Assembly: GCF_004193775.1 (NCBI RefSeq)
Contig: NC_041002.1
Location: 4,079,261 to 4,143,260, forward strand
Direction of reading: 5' to 3'
DNA from: Glycine soja
Lineage: Eukaryota > Streptophyta > Magnoliopsida > Fabales > Fabaceae
Length of the DNA stretch: 64,000 bases
In this document: positions 49,645-61,200 of the stretch, in pieces
How the letters are laid out: every line of letters begins with the position of its first letter
Numbering within the stretch: the first letter of the stretch is position 1
Translations under genes and position numbers: made by a program
Notes under the pieces: generated by a model
The model's input: only the letters and a program-made list of their open reading frames with translations
The model's database searches: none
Told to the model about the DNA's origin: nothing

Positions 49645-49740
49645 CAAAAGTGTATTTTTGAACGGGTTCGCAAACATGGCCAATCTCAGGTACTTTCGCG
49701 ACTCTGCCTCAGGTATTTTTGAACGGGTTTGCCCCTACAG
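49645..49740. repeat. short direct repeat
   Basis: tatttttgaacgggtt followed by c/t and gc occurs twice, near 49652 and 49713, next to a repeated caggta motif. Non-coding. Confidence 0.55.
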
Positions 49741-49944
49741 TGAGGACTAAAAGTCTAAAAAGGGGTTGTAGGTTTCTCTTGTTGCAGGTACCAATCTCAG
49801 GTACAACATTGCTTCTCTTTTCTTGTCGATGGTATGTTTGGTTGTTTAGGATTTTCTATGGTGGTATTTTTCTGTTCTCTTCTTTGTGATTTGTGTGGAG
49901 TTCTAGTTGCCTGTTCATTTGCAAGTTAGAGCAGTGTTCTCATA

Positions 49945-50090
49945 GAGGTGTGGCTCGAACCCCTTAACTACACCAGCACCACATATAGCTCCGAAGCACT
50001 GCATGATTATGTAAAAAATTGCCCTTGTCAGAGAGAGCTTGCGTGCCAAGAAAAGCCCAAACGTCACTGCTGGGTTGATATGACCCCCTG
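49945..50090 (-). pseudogene. PIP-type aquaporin exon fragment
   Basis: The minus strand reads [20 protein letters not shown], then [20 protein letters not shown] and VKGFE, which is the first NPA-loop region of plasma-membrane aquaporins and closest to PIP1. Just upstream is an intact intron end (tttctaatgcag), matching the usual PIP intron 1 position before GHINPAV. Homology stops near 49945, after which unrelated residues lead to a stop. The first exon, the second NPA box and the other membrane spans are absent, so it is a dispersed genomic fragment and not a processed copy. Confidence 0.85.
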
Positions 50091-50110
50091 CATTAGAAAA
50101 TTTACACAAG

Positions 50111-50589
50111 CTACATTAGGCAAAAAATAAAATAAAATTAGGGAGATTACTTCATTAACTATATTTTTTTTTTCATGCAATTTTGATACAACTCAAGTTG
50201 AAAACAAGTTAAAATAAAATTAAGGAGCAAAAGAATGTCATCTAAACAGACAGAATTTTAGCTTTCAAGTTGAAAACATCTACATTTACATATCTTCAAC
50301 AATATAAAATTTAAAATGTGACTAGCTCAAGTCTTGACTGACTACCAATTATGGGTATAAAAATTTTGCTGTCGTTTTCATAGTTGAATTTCCGGTCAAT
50401 GATCAATAAAGTCCTATAACTGGGGCTGTTCAAAACACAAAAGGTCTGAAAAACCAAAGTAACTAAATCCAAATGATACTTTTGTCAGGTTTGGGCAGGT
50501 TTCGAATTTGTGTAATAAAAGATTTTAAACTTACCTACTTACTAAAAGCCAAGATAGATACCCGTTGTTGGCTGTGAAGCATGAAATAC
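50111..50589. other. spacer, no gene seen
   Basis: No further aquaporin exon or named repeat was found. Confidence 0.45.
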
Positions 50590-51345
50590 CAGAATGGCAG
50601 AATGCATTAATAGAAGTTAAAAAAGGCAATTCCCTTATCTCTTATTAGCCCACGAAAGTCAAGTTTTTATTTTTCCTCAGTTTTATATTCACTCAGTTCG
50701 CAAAGTATTTTTAATTAAGCAATTCCCTTATCTCTTATTAGCCCTAGTGTTTGAACTAGTTTAACATTAAACTGTTTATTGTTTAAACATCAATGTGACA
50801 GAATGGCAGAATGTGTAAGCAGTCCGTTATATCTTATCAGCCCATGAATGTTCCCTTTCTACATCACAACTATCAGTTTTCAAAATATGTTTGATTAGTC
50901 TATAGTTTGAGTTTGAACTAGTTTAATATTAAATGTTGATTGTTTTACATTAATGTATCTTAATGTAAATGAGAAGTAGGGAAACTTTTTATTTAAATAT
51001 AAAATGGTTAGTTTAAAGCTTATATTTTGTTTCTTTTGAGCAAGTTCAGGCCCAAAAACTTATTAGATATGAACTAATATATATTTAAAATCTGCCTTCG
51101 TTGTATCAAACTGATTGTTGAAGGTTTATCTAACCTTTCTTTGGTGTCACCTCTTCCTATTTGATGTTTTTATAGAAGAAACACTATGATTAAAACTCAC
51201 TAATTCAGTAGCAGTAAATTTTCACTAACTTGAATGTCTCCTATGAACTAGAATTTTTTTCATTAACTTGAATGTCTACTATTTATAGAAGTACTGCTGT
51301 TAATTGATTTCTTGAGTGTCTACTATGAACTAGAATTTTTTTCAG
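50590..51345. repeat. degenerate tandem segments
   Basis: aattcccttatctcttatta followed by gccc occurs near 50628 and 50720, with a weaker third copy near 50826. gtttgaactagtttaa occurs near 50751 and 50912. agaatggcagaatg occurs near 50592 and 50801. Further on, atgaactagaatttttttca occurs near 51243 and 51327. This is a patch of partial tandem duplications in non-coding DNA. Confidence 0.55.
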
Positions 51346-52089
51346 TACTTTATAACGTGAAAATTTCACATAACTTCATATATATGAGAGAGAAACTCTC
51401 ACGACAACTCTGGTTAAGACCTATGGCTATTTCATTGAACACTTGAATACTAATTTGAATACAATATCTTCTATCTGATTTGGTTCCTCTGTACTGGGTA
51501 GAGTCCAATTTTATATGCTATCTAGTTCAGGCTTCTAGCTTTGGATCTGGTGTCTGTAATTTGGTTATTAGAAGGCATGTGAATGTACTGGATAGCATGT
51601 TTGGAATGAATTGGATCGCAGATCGCCACCTTGTCTCCATGTCTAAGGATCAAAATACATGGAAGTTACTTGAAGTTGCTTCTGATGAATGTGGTTTATC
51701 ACGTTTGCACTGTGTTTCCAAACACACAGGAAACAGAATAATGACTAACATCAATCTTAGAAGCATTTCCTTTAAGTAGTAATTCAGAGTTATTTTTCTT
51801 TATATATAATTTTAAGCACTTTCCTCTTAAGAACATATTATGTCTCTGTCTCAAAACTTTCCATGATTTCATGATAATACTGATAAATGATATAGGAAAT
51901 TAGGAACCTCTTTTCTCTTCTCTTCAACTTCTCATTCCCCTTCTGCAAGTGAAGCTTTAACTGTCATTGTTGTATGGCGCTTCTTTCAAATGAGAGAAAA
52001 ATGGATATGGATGATCTAACAGGTGATGACATACCAACAAGGTATGAAACTTTGCATCTACAGCTGGTGTTTTGCATTTTTAATCACGT
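51346..52089. other. spacer with an unassigned 99-codon open frame
   Basis: A plus-strand frame at 51480-51779 is open for 99 codons and less AT-biased than its surroundings (MNWIADRHLVSMSKDQNTWK, then LLEVASDECGLSRLHCVSKH). I recognise no domain in it; it may be a decayed exon or chance. Confidence 0.3.
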
Positions 52090-53153
52090 ATTTGACTATG
52101 CTTTTTTTTTTCTTTCCAAGCATTCAAGAATTCACCTTCTTCTTCATGTAGATCTATGCATGCTTCAAAATGTGAGGAAAATTGCAAACTCTTTTGATAA
52201 AGATGGCTCACATGCCTTAGAGCATTTTCTCTAATATGCCAATAGTGCATAATCCATGAAATGTTTCTGGCATAACTATAGAAAAAGCCTTTGCCATTGC
52301 TGCATCTTGATCTGTTAAAATGGTTTTAGGCTTTTTTCCACCAATTGCTTTGAGAAATGTTTCAAATAACCATTCAAAAGAAGGAATTGTTTCATCATAA
52401 AGCAATGTTGCCCCAAAAACAATGGTTTGCTTAAGATTATTGACTCCAACATACTCTCAATGGTCGATAATCCTTGTTTGTTGTCTTGTATGTCGTGTCA
52501 AATGTGATGACATCGCAAAGTATCCATAATCATTTATCATTTGTGCATCCGCCCAAAATATATTTGTTATTTGCTCTTCAACATCAATTTGGAAGTCATG
52601 AAAGAACGAAGGATTTTCACTTTGTTGTCTGAAATACATCAACAATGCACCCACTTCACCTTACTTCAATGACTGCTTCCTTCTAGTCTGAAGATAGTTC
52701 TTGTGATCTTGTCTTGTATAGCCAGCAGTGCTTATTCCACCCGTTTTCTTGGACACATATTCAAGAAATTTTTTAGGCTTTAACCCAAATTCATCAGCTA
52801 ATACAATTTGTGATGCTTGTGACTTAGATATGTGTCAGTGAGAGCGAATCATGTGAACATATTCTGGAGGTTGAAGATGATATTATGTTGAGCTACAAAG
52901 TCAATAATCTTGTATTTGTCGATCTTCCAATCAAGTGAAATAACCATACGTGCTTCACAACCTGTTCTAGTTTCAGCTTGAGAATCTTCTTGAAGTAAAA
53001 AATGTCATCTTTTTTGCTTTTATTTCCATATTCTCGACGAATACCAAATCCCATTTTCTCATTGTGTTTGTTATAAAATTCATAGGCTGCTATCTTAGAT
53101 TCAAACTCTATTCCCAAGTTTGGTGTATAGCTGACAATACTCTTAGCTGACAA
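52090..53153 (-). pseudogene. FAR1-related (FRS) sequence, MULE-derived, broken
   Basis: On the minus strand from 53153: a FAR1 DNA-binding domain (GIEFESKIAAYEFYNKHNEK, MGFGIRREYGNKSKKDD), then after a frameshift EYVHMIRSH-stop-HISKSQ, SQIVLADEFGLKPKKFLEYV, YTRQDHKNYLQTRRKQSLK-stop, GALLMYFRQQSENPSFFHDF, FWADAQMINDYGYFA, and, after a gap, the MULE transposase domain LLYDETIPSFEWLFETFLKA, KTILTDQDAAMAKAFSIVMP, ETFHGLC. A two-base insertion then shifts to WHIRENALRHVSHLYQKSLQ, FSSHFEACIDLHEEEGEFLN. The C-terminal half with the SWIM finger is not seen. FAR1/FRS proteins are light-signalling transcription factors descended from MULE transposases; this copy is a clear pseudogene or transposon relic. 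Confidence 0.85.
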
Positions 53154-54008
53154 TACTCTCTTTCCCTATACTTTCTATAGTTGGAATTGCTGACACATTC
53201 ATGTTTTCTGAAATAGAATACAATCAACATTTTAATGAAGATTGAAAAATGAAAATAAAAATAAAAACATGTAAGTTCTTTTAGATAAAAGAAAAAATGA
53301 AACCAAAAACAACAAACATATCCGTATATGTATATCTAATGTACTGTCTCATGTGCCTTTTATTTTATTTTATCAAGAGGGAGCTATTTATAAGCAAAGA
53401 TAGCCACTAGGCACCAAATATGCAGCCCAAATATAATGAAGTGCAACAACAAAACAATACTTGGTCAATCAATATATTTCCTAAAAATTAGGAACTAACA
53501 AAGTTAAAAGATATAGTGTGTGAATATCATACTTTAAAAATCTGATTCTGAAAAGAAAATATATTTTTATTTTAAATTTTAAATTATAATCGAAATATTT
53601 TCCAACAATTTCAAATGCATTTTGTATTGTTCAATCAAAGGAGAAATGAGTTTTCAATTAAAATGAGCTCAAAGAGAGATAAATATGTTTTCAGTTAATA
53701 TAAATTTCAAGAAAAAGGACAGAATTCCTTACCCATTACTGTGTGGAGGAGCTTTTACTCCAATGGGAAAACACTTGTTGTGCAACAATGGAAGCTTGCT
53801 GGAAAAGATTGGTTGTCTCTGTTTCTTGGGATTGTTAAAAATGTATGTTTTGGTATGTCTTTCTTTAATTTATGTTTTTCCCTCTCTGTCAAAACTTCAT
53901 GCCGTTTTGTTAAAAACACTTTGTGGAAGATGCTCTCGATTGAAGCTGCATGCGTTTTAATTTTCTTCTCTTTAAATGTGAGCAAATTTCGTCCCTTGAT
54001 AAGTTTTA
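53154..54008. other. spacer, no supported gene
   Basis: Overlapping open frames on both strands at 53685-54013 have no recognised domain (one reads VWRSFYSNGKTLVVQQWKLA). The rest is AT-rich. Confidence 0.4.
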
Positions 54009-54235
54009 GGTAAAATTGTATTTTGGTCCAAGTTATTTTTAATTTTGATTTTAATTTCCTTTTAAAATTGTTAACACATATAGTTATTCAATTATGTTCA
54101 ATCTCGTAAATGTGATTTTCAAGTTCAAAAGAAATAATTACTGTCACATGTCACACTATAATTAAATGATAACGATCATGTGTGAACGTTTTGATTAGAT
54201 GTTAACTGAATTATACCTAAGTTTTATTACAAGTG
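54009..54235. mobile_element. half of a foldback MITE (ggtaaaattgta family)
   Basis: It starts ggtaaaattgtattttggtc like the full element at 55991-56433 and shares later blocks (ctgtcacatgtcaca, atgttaactgaatt). No matching right arm was found, so it appears truncated. Confidence 0.45.
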
Positions 54236-54477
54236 TCTCTTATAGCTTTCAAGGAATGTAGATCCGAACGCGCTAACAAAAGATGTTAGCTTATTAGGCT
54301 AGGCTTTTGTATTTTTTTTTCTTCCTTTAAATGAACTTCTGCGCTTAATAGTGATGGGAAATCAATTTGTAAAAATTAAAATATTAATTTAAAAATTAAT
54401 CTGAAAAAGGTCATCAGTGGAGATAAAATAATTAACTAAATAGAAAAAAAAACGATAAGTCTTAATATTTTTTTAAA

Positions 54478-54754
54478 CTTAAATATAATTTTAGTCTCTC
54501 AAATTTAAATGTTTGATTTTTTAGTACCTCAAATTAAAATTTGTATTTTTTAGTCTTTCAGATTTTTAAAATATATTTTAAGCTCTTCTTGTTAAAAAAA
54601 ATATTACATATTATGAATTCCAACCTTAAAAAAATCAATAAGGAGAACTAAAAAATATTTTACCAATTTCAGAGATTAAAGAAAATTAATTTAGAAAATT
54701 GAAAAAGACAAACCTCAAAATTTGATTATTTGAGGGACTAAAAATATTAATAAG
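54478..54754. mobile_element. foldback MITE, 277 bp, with 8-bp target duplication
   Basis: The left end cttaaatataattttagtct, then ctcaaattt, pairs with the reversed right end cttattaatatttttagtcc, then ctcaaataat. tttttaaa precedes (54470-54477) and follows (54755-54762) the element. Ends and duplication length suggest a MULE-type MITE, but the duplication is low-complexity. Confidence 0.55.
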
Positions 54755-54823
54755 TTTTTAAAAAATAAATATATTGTTGACAAATTTTATTAACAACATT
54801 TCTTAATTACAGTAATTAAAAAG

Positions 54824-54824
<1 letters not shown>

Positions 54825-54894
<70 letters not shown>
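54825..54894. repeat. (TA)n microsatellite, about 70 bp
   Basis: An uninterrupted TA dinucleotide run, the longest in the window. Confidence 0.95.
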
Positions 54895-54896
<2 letters not shown>

Positions 54897-55981
54897 TTCT
54901 TATGTATGAAACCAGAAGTAAGCGACTTGAATTGGATTTGAATGCCAGTCTTCTATCAGTATTTTTTTTGGGTTCAAGTCTTCTATCTGTACAATATATT
55001 CGATCTTCAACTACTTTAAATTAATCAAGATAAAAAAGGATGAATTCTAAGAAACAAAAATAGTAGATATAGCATACTGGCTCTTCATGAAAATTGCCGA
55101 TCCTCCTGGTGTGTTACAGATATTTTAACGGTTTAATTAACAACCCAAGAAAAAAAAAATTATACCATAATCCAGAAAAGTTATTATTTTTAATTTTTTT
55201 TATAAAGAACTTGCATGTATGAGCCAAATCGAACATTGCTTGTTGTAAAGAACTTGCTTGCATATTCAAAAAAAAAAAAAAACTTGCTTGCATTTATTTG
55301 AAACTTTAATAAAACAGTAATTAAACTATTTAGCTTTCAATCACATGTTGGTTATTTTGGACGACTTTATTTGAGTTTTTGTGCTGAAACACACAATCAT
55401 ACTAGCACTCAACTTTCAACGCCATTGCTCACTTATCAAAGTTGAAATTTACATGAAAGGTCTCAAAAAAGGTGCCAACCACACACCCACAATTACCAAC
55501 GAGTCACCGCCACAACCACATAGAAAGGCTGAGGTGAATAGAAAGATGTGTAGGTGATGAGTGGGGTCCATGTTTGCTTATCCTATGCAACCATACAACC
55601 ACACCCACAACTTTGGATGATTAAACCAACGGCAAAAAATGCTTGATATTTAAAAACGTACGAGACAACCAAATCTTTATCAAAGCAACACCGAATATGC
55701 CCAATTCACGGTTCAGAAACACCCTCATTCTCCACCATCCTCTTCTTTTTCTTTATATTATTTTATATTCTTTTAAAGTATATTTTTTTAGAACATAATT
55801 ATTTTTTTATTGAGGACAATCTTATTTAAATCGAATAAACTTATTATGAATAATAAAATTATTTCGCTAAATATTTAATATTATCACATACCTAAAATTT
55901 AAACATGAAATCTCTAATTAAATTGAAATAATTTCATACATGTTTAATGATAAAATATATATTATTTGTTTGCATTGCTGA
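54895..55981. other. intergenic sequence, no gene seen
   Basis: Bases 55430-55730 are richer in CA/CC (caccgccacaaccacataga) but no frame has a recognisable domain. Confidence 0.45.
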
Positions 55982-55990
55982 TTAAATATA

Positions 55991-56433
55991 GGTAAAATTG
56001 TATTTTTGGTCCTTCAATTTATCTCCAGTTTCGGATTTGGTCTCTCAGTAATTTAATTCACGAATTTGATTTGGTCCTTCAATTTAATTGGATGTTGACC
56101 ATTAACGAGTGATATTAATTGTCATATTTCACGTTCTTATTGGATGATAACTGTCACATATCATGTTCTGAATGGATGTCAACTCCATGAAAAATGAAAT
56201 GCATTGTTGTTTTCATTAACTAATCAGAACATGACACGTGACAGTCATCATCCAATAAGAATGTGACGCATAACACTCAACATTCCTTGTTAACGATTAA
56301 CGTTCAATTATGGTTTGGGAGATCAATATTGCACGATTTTATAAAATAGGATGACCAAATTTATGAATTAAATTATTGGGAGACTAAATCCAAAACTAAA
56401 GATAAACTGAAAGACCAAATTTACAATTTTACC
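55991..56433. mobile_element. foldback MULE-like MITE, 443 bp, perfect 9-bp target duplication
   Basis: It begins ggtaaaattgtatttttggt and ends, reversed, ggtaaaattgtaaatttggt. The arms pair almost end to end (aatttaattcacgaatttg against aatttaattcataaatttg; tccaataagaatgtga against cacgttcttattgga). Flanks are TTAAATATA on both sides (55982-55990 and 56434-56442), exact over 9 bases. A 9-bp duplication is the Mutator signature. No coding capacity. Confidence 0.85.
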
Positions 56434-56442
56434 TTAAATATA

Positions 56443-58289
56443 TTCAAGTCATTGCTTTTAGAAAAGCTATATTATATTTTTCCTTTTCCATTAACACGCT
56501 GACATTTTCCCACCAATTATATCATTATAGCAACTTTCAACGTCAAGGATCAGTGGATGAGAGATATTTAAGTTTCTTAATGTTGTGAGTTTAGGCTTTC
56601 ATGATTATTAGGTTTTTGTTGCCCTACCCATAATTTCTGATGAGGTCAATCATAGCTTGTGATCACTTGCTCATGCCTCATGGTTGATTGATCCCTGCCT
56701 ACAATCTACGTACGTACACCTACCAAGGAACTCGTTAGTTGGAAGAGCCTTTATGCTATAGTTTATGTGGACACTTCATATAGTCGTGTATTTTCTAATA
56801 AGTTTTTTTTTTCTCAACACATATTTTATTATTAATTAAAATTTATTAAAAATCATAAATTTTTAAACATCTCACCTCTTATTTAACGAATCTCTTATAA
56901 TTTTTAATAATTAAGTTTTAATAGATAAAAAAGTTTGTATTAGGAAGTGTGTTAAATAATGTAACTAACATTGATCAACTTAATTATCACATATTATACA
57001 TTTAATCAATGATAATAATTATTTTTATCTTTTTTTTCTTCATAATACATCATATCGTCCATTATATTTATATTTTTTCTTTTGGAGAGTAACACAAAAA
57101 TACTTGAAAAACTGTTTCTATGTTCTATTTTTATTTTTTAAAAATAAAATTTGACTAGTGGCATAATTGATATCATTAAAATTTTGTATTTAATATCAAT
57201 ATTTTTTGGGGGTGTATTCTTAATATTTTTTATTATGATATTTTACATTGTAAAATAATCTGTACTGTTGATATTGTAGAACGAATATTATATCTATGTA
57301 ATGACTCGTTATAAATAAAAAAAAAAAAGAGATTTGATTAAGAGGAAACGCTTAAAAAAGTAGTAAAAGCAACTTAGAGAATATATTAAAAAATGGATAG
57401 AATTTAGATTCAGACATTCTGTACTACTTTACGAGTTAGTGGTACTTCTTTAATAAAAAATATATACTCTATTTGTTTCATAGTATTATCTTTCTTTTAG
57501 CACAATGTTATATTTCTAACAACTTGTTACGATAAAATAATTATTTAAATAAAAATTATTTATTAAGGAGTTAGAATGTAGTTCGTAATTTATTTAAGTA
57601 TTTAGTTTTATTTTTACATCATTGAACATATTAAAATTTTTCAATGGGTAAGTATTATATTTTTAAATTAATAATGGAGTAATGACCTATAAACTTTCAT
57701 AATATAGAATCAATCAACAATTTTTTTCTTTCTTATTACGTTACATATCAAATGTCACATATTTACAATTTTCTCTTTCTGAATGTCTATGATTACAAAG
57801 TGTTCATACATCATAGTTTTAATTTGTAATAGTCATACATTTTGCTGTAATATTTTTATTTTTCCTTTACCTCACAATTTTGTTTATTACATCACTTTAT
57901 TCATTACGTCTTTTATTTTGTTTTTCTCTCCTGTGTCCAAACGAGTATTATCGATCATTTTCCTTCCCAGATTTGAACCGTGTCCATAATTATTATCGGA
58001 CATTAAATGCTAAACGAACGTAGAACACACGTCTAGTCTCGTACATACCGAGGCAATACAACACACCATTATATGGCTCAGTATTGGACGGTCCTGATTG
58101 ATGGATACTGTCCCCCAGATGAAACACCACCACCAATACTTCGTCGACAACAATCCACGTCCATAGGTACAAGTGAAGCACCTAATCTTTCCTTTCCCAC
58201 GGTATGTCCAATAATACCAACAGAGTTTAAGTAAGTTATCGACACTCAATATTAAAAAAAATATATATATTTATTATGAAAATAAAAAA
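56443..58289. other. AT-rich spacer, no gene seen
   Basis: No supported gene. Bases 57460-57760 contain ctctatttgtttcatagtat-type sequence reminiscent of a decayed Stowaway end, without a partner. Confidence 0.45.
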
Positions 58290-58720
58290 ATATTAAATTA
58301 CAAATTTTGTCTTTTTATTTGTCTGAGTTTTGTTTGTCTGTAGTTTAATTCACGAGTTTAGTTTTTAATTTTTTGCAATTTCATTACTTAAGTCAATAAT
58401 TCTTAAATTAAAGGTTAATTGTTAATTGTCAATGTTGATCGTCATGTGTCGTACTTAGACGTTAAGTGTCATGTATTGTGTTTTTATTGAACATTAATTT
58501 ATTGCATCTAATTAACGTGAATCTTTAATAAAATTGTGATAATATGACATTTAATATTTAATAAGAATGTGAGAGGTGACAATAAAAATAAGTAATTACC
58601 GATCAATGCTCAATTTCGGGGTTGATGACTCAAATGATAAGATTAAAAAAAATAGAAAAACTAAATTCGTAAATTAAATAATAAGAGAATTAAAATCGAA
58701 TTCTAAAACATTATTAAGTT
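58290..58720. mobile_element. decayed foldback MITE of the 55991-56433 family
   Basis: Blocks match that element in order: caaattttgtctttttattt, agtttaattcacgagttt, then in the right half aataagaatgtgagaggtga, aactaaattcgtaaattaa. Ends are eroded and no target duplication is visible. Confidence 0.5.
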
Positions 58721-58945
58721 ATTAATTTTTAATTTTTTAACTAATATATGAAAAATACATGATTAGCATTTGACAAATCTTATTAAAAATGGTCATTTAT
58801 GAATATATTAGTAAAACTAATAAATAATCCCTTAGTGCTACCAAAGGATAGAGTAACCCTAGTAAGTTCATTGTACGGCAGCGCCCACAACAAAGCAAAC
58901 ACCATAGTTAAACACTAAAACCCTACCAAAGCAAACCCACCCCTC

Positions 58946-58952
58946 TATATAT
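58946..58952 (+). promoter_or_regulatory. TATA box of the MYB gene
   Basis: TATATAT in ccctctatatatcaccc lies about 200 bases before the start codon and precedes a CT/CA-rich leader typical of plant 5' UTRs (tctcattctctttctctcca). It predicts a transcription start near 58978. Confidence 0.6.
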
Positions 58953-59148
58953 CACCCAAACCAACCCAAGTCTCATTCTCTTTCTCTCCATCAGAAAGAA
59001 AAACTCAACCCAACACCCCCTCTCCACCCTCTTTTTCTTTTAATTTCTCATCTTATCTATTAATCTTATATACATATATATAAAGACATAGATAATAGTC
59101 ATATAGATATAATTATTTCGTTATATTTTCCTTGCATGGGCTGTTAAG

Positions 59149-59942
59149 ATGTCTCGCACGTGCTCACAGTGCGGCAACAACGGCCACAACTCACGGACAT
59201 GCACCGACGGTGGCGCCGCCGGGTCTCCGAGGGAGAACGGCATCATGCTGTTCGGCGTAAGAGTCATGACGGAAGCTAACTCCTCCTTCAGGAAGAGCGC
59301 CAGCATGAACAACCTCTCACAGTACGACGCGGAGTTCAACGCCGCCGACGCCGGCTACGCCTCCGACGACGTCGTTCACGCCTCCGGCCGCACGCGCGAG
59401 CGCAAGCGAGGTAAGTAGTTATTAACAAATTAACCATCGCAGTTCCGATAAGTGCTGTTTGGTTTGAGGGATGATTAATTAATTGATGAACGAAGGTGTT
59501 CCTTGGACGGAGGAAGAGCATAGATTGTTCCTGTTAGGGTTACACAAAGTCGGAAAAGGAGATTGGAGAGGGATTTCTAGAAACTTCGTGAAAACTCGCA
59601 CGCCTACTCAGGTCGCTAGTCACGCTCAGAAGTACTTTCTCCGCCGCCACAACCAGAATCGCCGCCGCCGGAGATCTAGCCTCTTCGACATCACCACCGA
59701 TACGGTACTTCCAATTTCTTTTTCTTCTCCTGCCACTAAAAAAAAGTATTAAAAAAAAACTAAAACTAATGACGAAATAATTTTAAAAAAATAAAGTTAT
59801 TAATTTTTTGTGGCTCTAAAATGAACAACATTTTTTTTGCCATTAGATTTTATTTACTAATTTATTTTAAGTTAAATTAGTTAGTTGAGTTTTGAATTAT
59901 TGAGGAATTTGTAAAAAGGTTTCTAAAATAATAATAATAATA

Positions 59943-59975
<33 letters not shown>

Positions 59976-60687
59976 GAATTCTTGAATATGTAACTATTTT
60001 TAAATCGAGTCTCTATAATTTTTAAATTGTTATAATTTTTAAAATCTTCATAAATTAATTTCAGAAACATACTTTTTTAATTTATAATTTTAAAAAAATA
60101 ATTTAGAGATGTATTTAAGTTTTTTTTTTCCATATAATTTAGAAATTAGCTGAGTAATTTAACATTTATTTTATAGTGCAAATAATAATATTAATATGAT
60201 TTTAGATTTTTGGTAATGGATCTAATTTTAATTGATTTTCATTTTGGAATTTCAGGTGATGGAATCTTCTACTATAATGGAAGAAGAACAAGTTCCGCCA
60301 GAGACGGTGGCGGCGCCTCTCCCCGCCGCATATCCGCCGTCGCATTACGGGGCTTTTGCCGGCGCGGGTTTTCCGATAGCTCCGGTGGTGTTGCCGGTGA
60401 GTGGCGAGAGACTAACCAAGCCGATCAGGCCGACGCCGATTTTGCCAGTGCCTCCGTCTTCGAAGATGGCTAATTTGAACTTGAAAGAGAAAGCTTCTCC
60501 GACAAATCTCATTGAGCCTTTGCCGTTGTCGTTGAATCTGCCATCGCCGACGCCGCGGTCTCAGGATCAGTCGTCGGCGAGTAGTGGGCACTCGTCACCG
60601 TCGTCGTCGTCATCGGCGGCAGCTTTTCAGGCTATGTCTGCAGCGAAGTTCGGCAGCGGCGGGGATAGTATCATCAGCGTTGCTTGA
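59149..60687 (+). CDS. R1-MYB (SHAQKYF) transcription factor, MYBS3/KUA1-like
   Basis: Exons 59149-59410, 59496-59704 and 60256-60687 (GT-AG), 903 bases, 300 residues. Residues 5-18 form a CX2CX4HX4C knuckle ([14 protein letters not shown]). A conserved linker ([11 protein letters not shown]) follows. The single MYB repeat at about 89-140 starts [20 protein letters not shown] and ends in SHAQKYF (129-135), the signature of the CCA1/I-box-binding group. The C-terminus is Pro/Ser-rich with LPLSLNL (246-252), an EAR-type LxLxL repression motif. This combination is that of plant MYBS3/KUODA1/MYBD-type nuclear repressors, which bind I-box/TATCCA-type sites in sugar, hormone or growth control. Which orthologue it is cannot be settled here. 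Exons are GC-rich and introns AT-rich. No defect seen. Confidence 0.92.
59931..59975. repeat. (AAT)n/(ATT)n microsatellite in MYB intron 2
   Basis: aataataataataattatta followed by more ATT units: a run of AAT passes into a run of ATT, making the tract self-complementary. It lies within the second intron. Confidence 0.9.
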
Positions 60688-61200
60688 AAAGAAGGAAACA
60701 AGAAAAAAAATTAGTGTCATTAAGTTATTAATTAAGTATGGTCTTAGTAGTTAATTTGCGTGTGTAAATTAATGTTACTTAATCGGGCATGTATCCAAGA
60801 GGGGGAAAAATTGAAGATATGTGTTGGGGATTTATTGATTATTACGAAAGATAATCATAATATAGGTAGGAGGGAGGGGATATTTGAATTAATGAGTATA
60901 ATGGTAATTAATTATGATTTGGAAAAATAAATATATACTATGGGTTTAGGTTATGTAGGTAATTAGGCAATTTAATTGCTGGTTTCAGTGTACAGGTTTA
61001 GTGGAATTTAGAATTAGAAAGATGGGTTGTCATATTCTGTAGCTGTTGAGGGATTCTTGTTTCTGTATGTATGGGGGAGTGTGAGCGTGAAATGATAGGG
61101 CACCGGGTACTCTTGAGATGCGACTGGTCTGTGTAATGCCACTGGGGTCATTAAAATATTCCTTAGATTAGATTAGACAAAGGAATATATTATGCTTACC
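60688..61200 (+). other. probable 3' UTR and end region of the MYB gene
   Basis: Bases following the stop are less AT-biased than the spacer (tgtatgggggagtgtgagcg, gtaatgccactggggtcatt near 61060-61150), as expected for a transcribed 3' UTR. The polyadenylation site was not fixed. Confidence 0.45.

Noticed and set aside
49930..49975. tRNA-like TpsiC motif (ggggttcgagccacacc on minus)
   Set aside because: No cloverleaf around it; the bases are the aquaporin codons for VKGFE and the adjoining breakpoint.
52217..52234. End of an 86-codon plus-strand frame (51974-52234)
   Set aside because: Mostly antisense of the FAR1-related relic.
58010..58249. 79-codon minus-strand frame
   Set aside because: Trp/Cys-rich translation of spacer; no domain or promoter.
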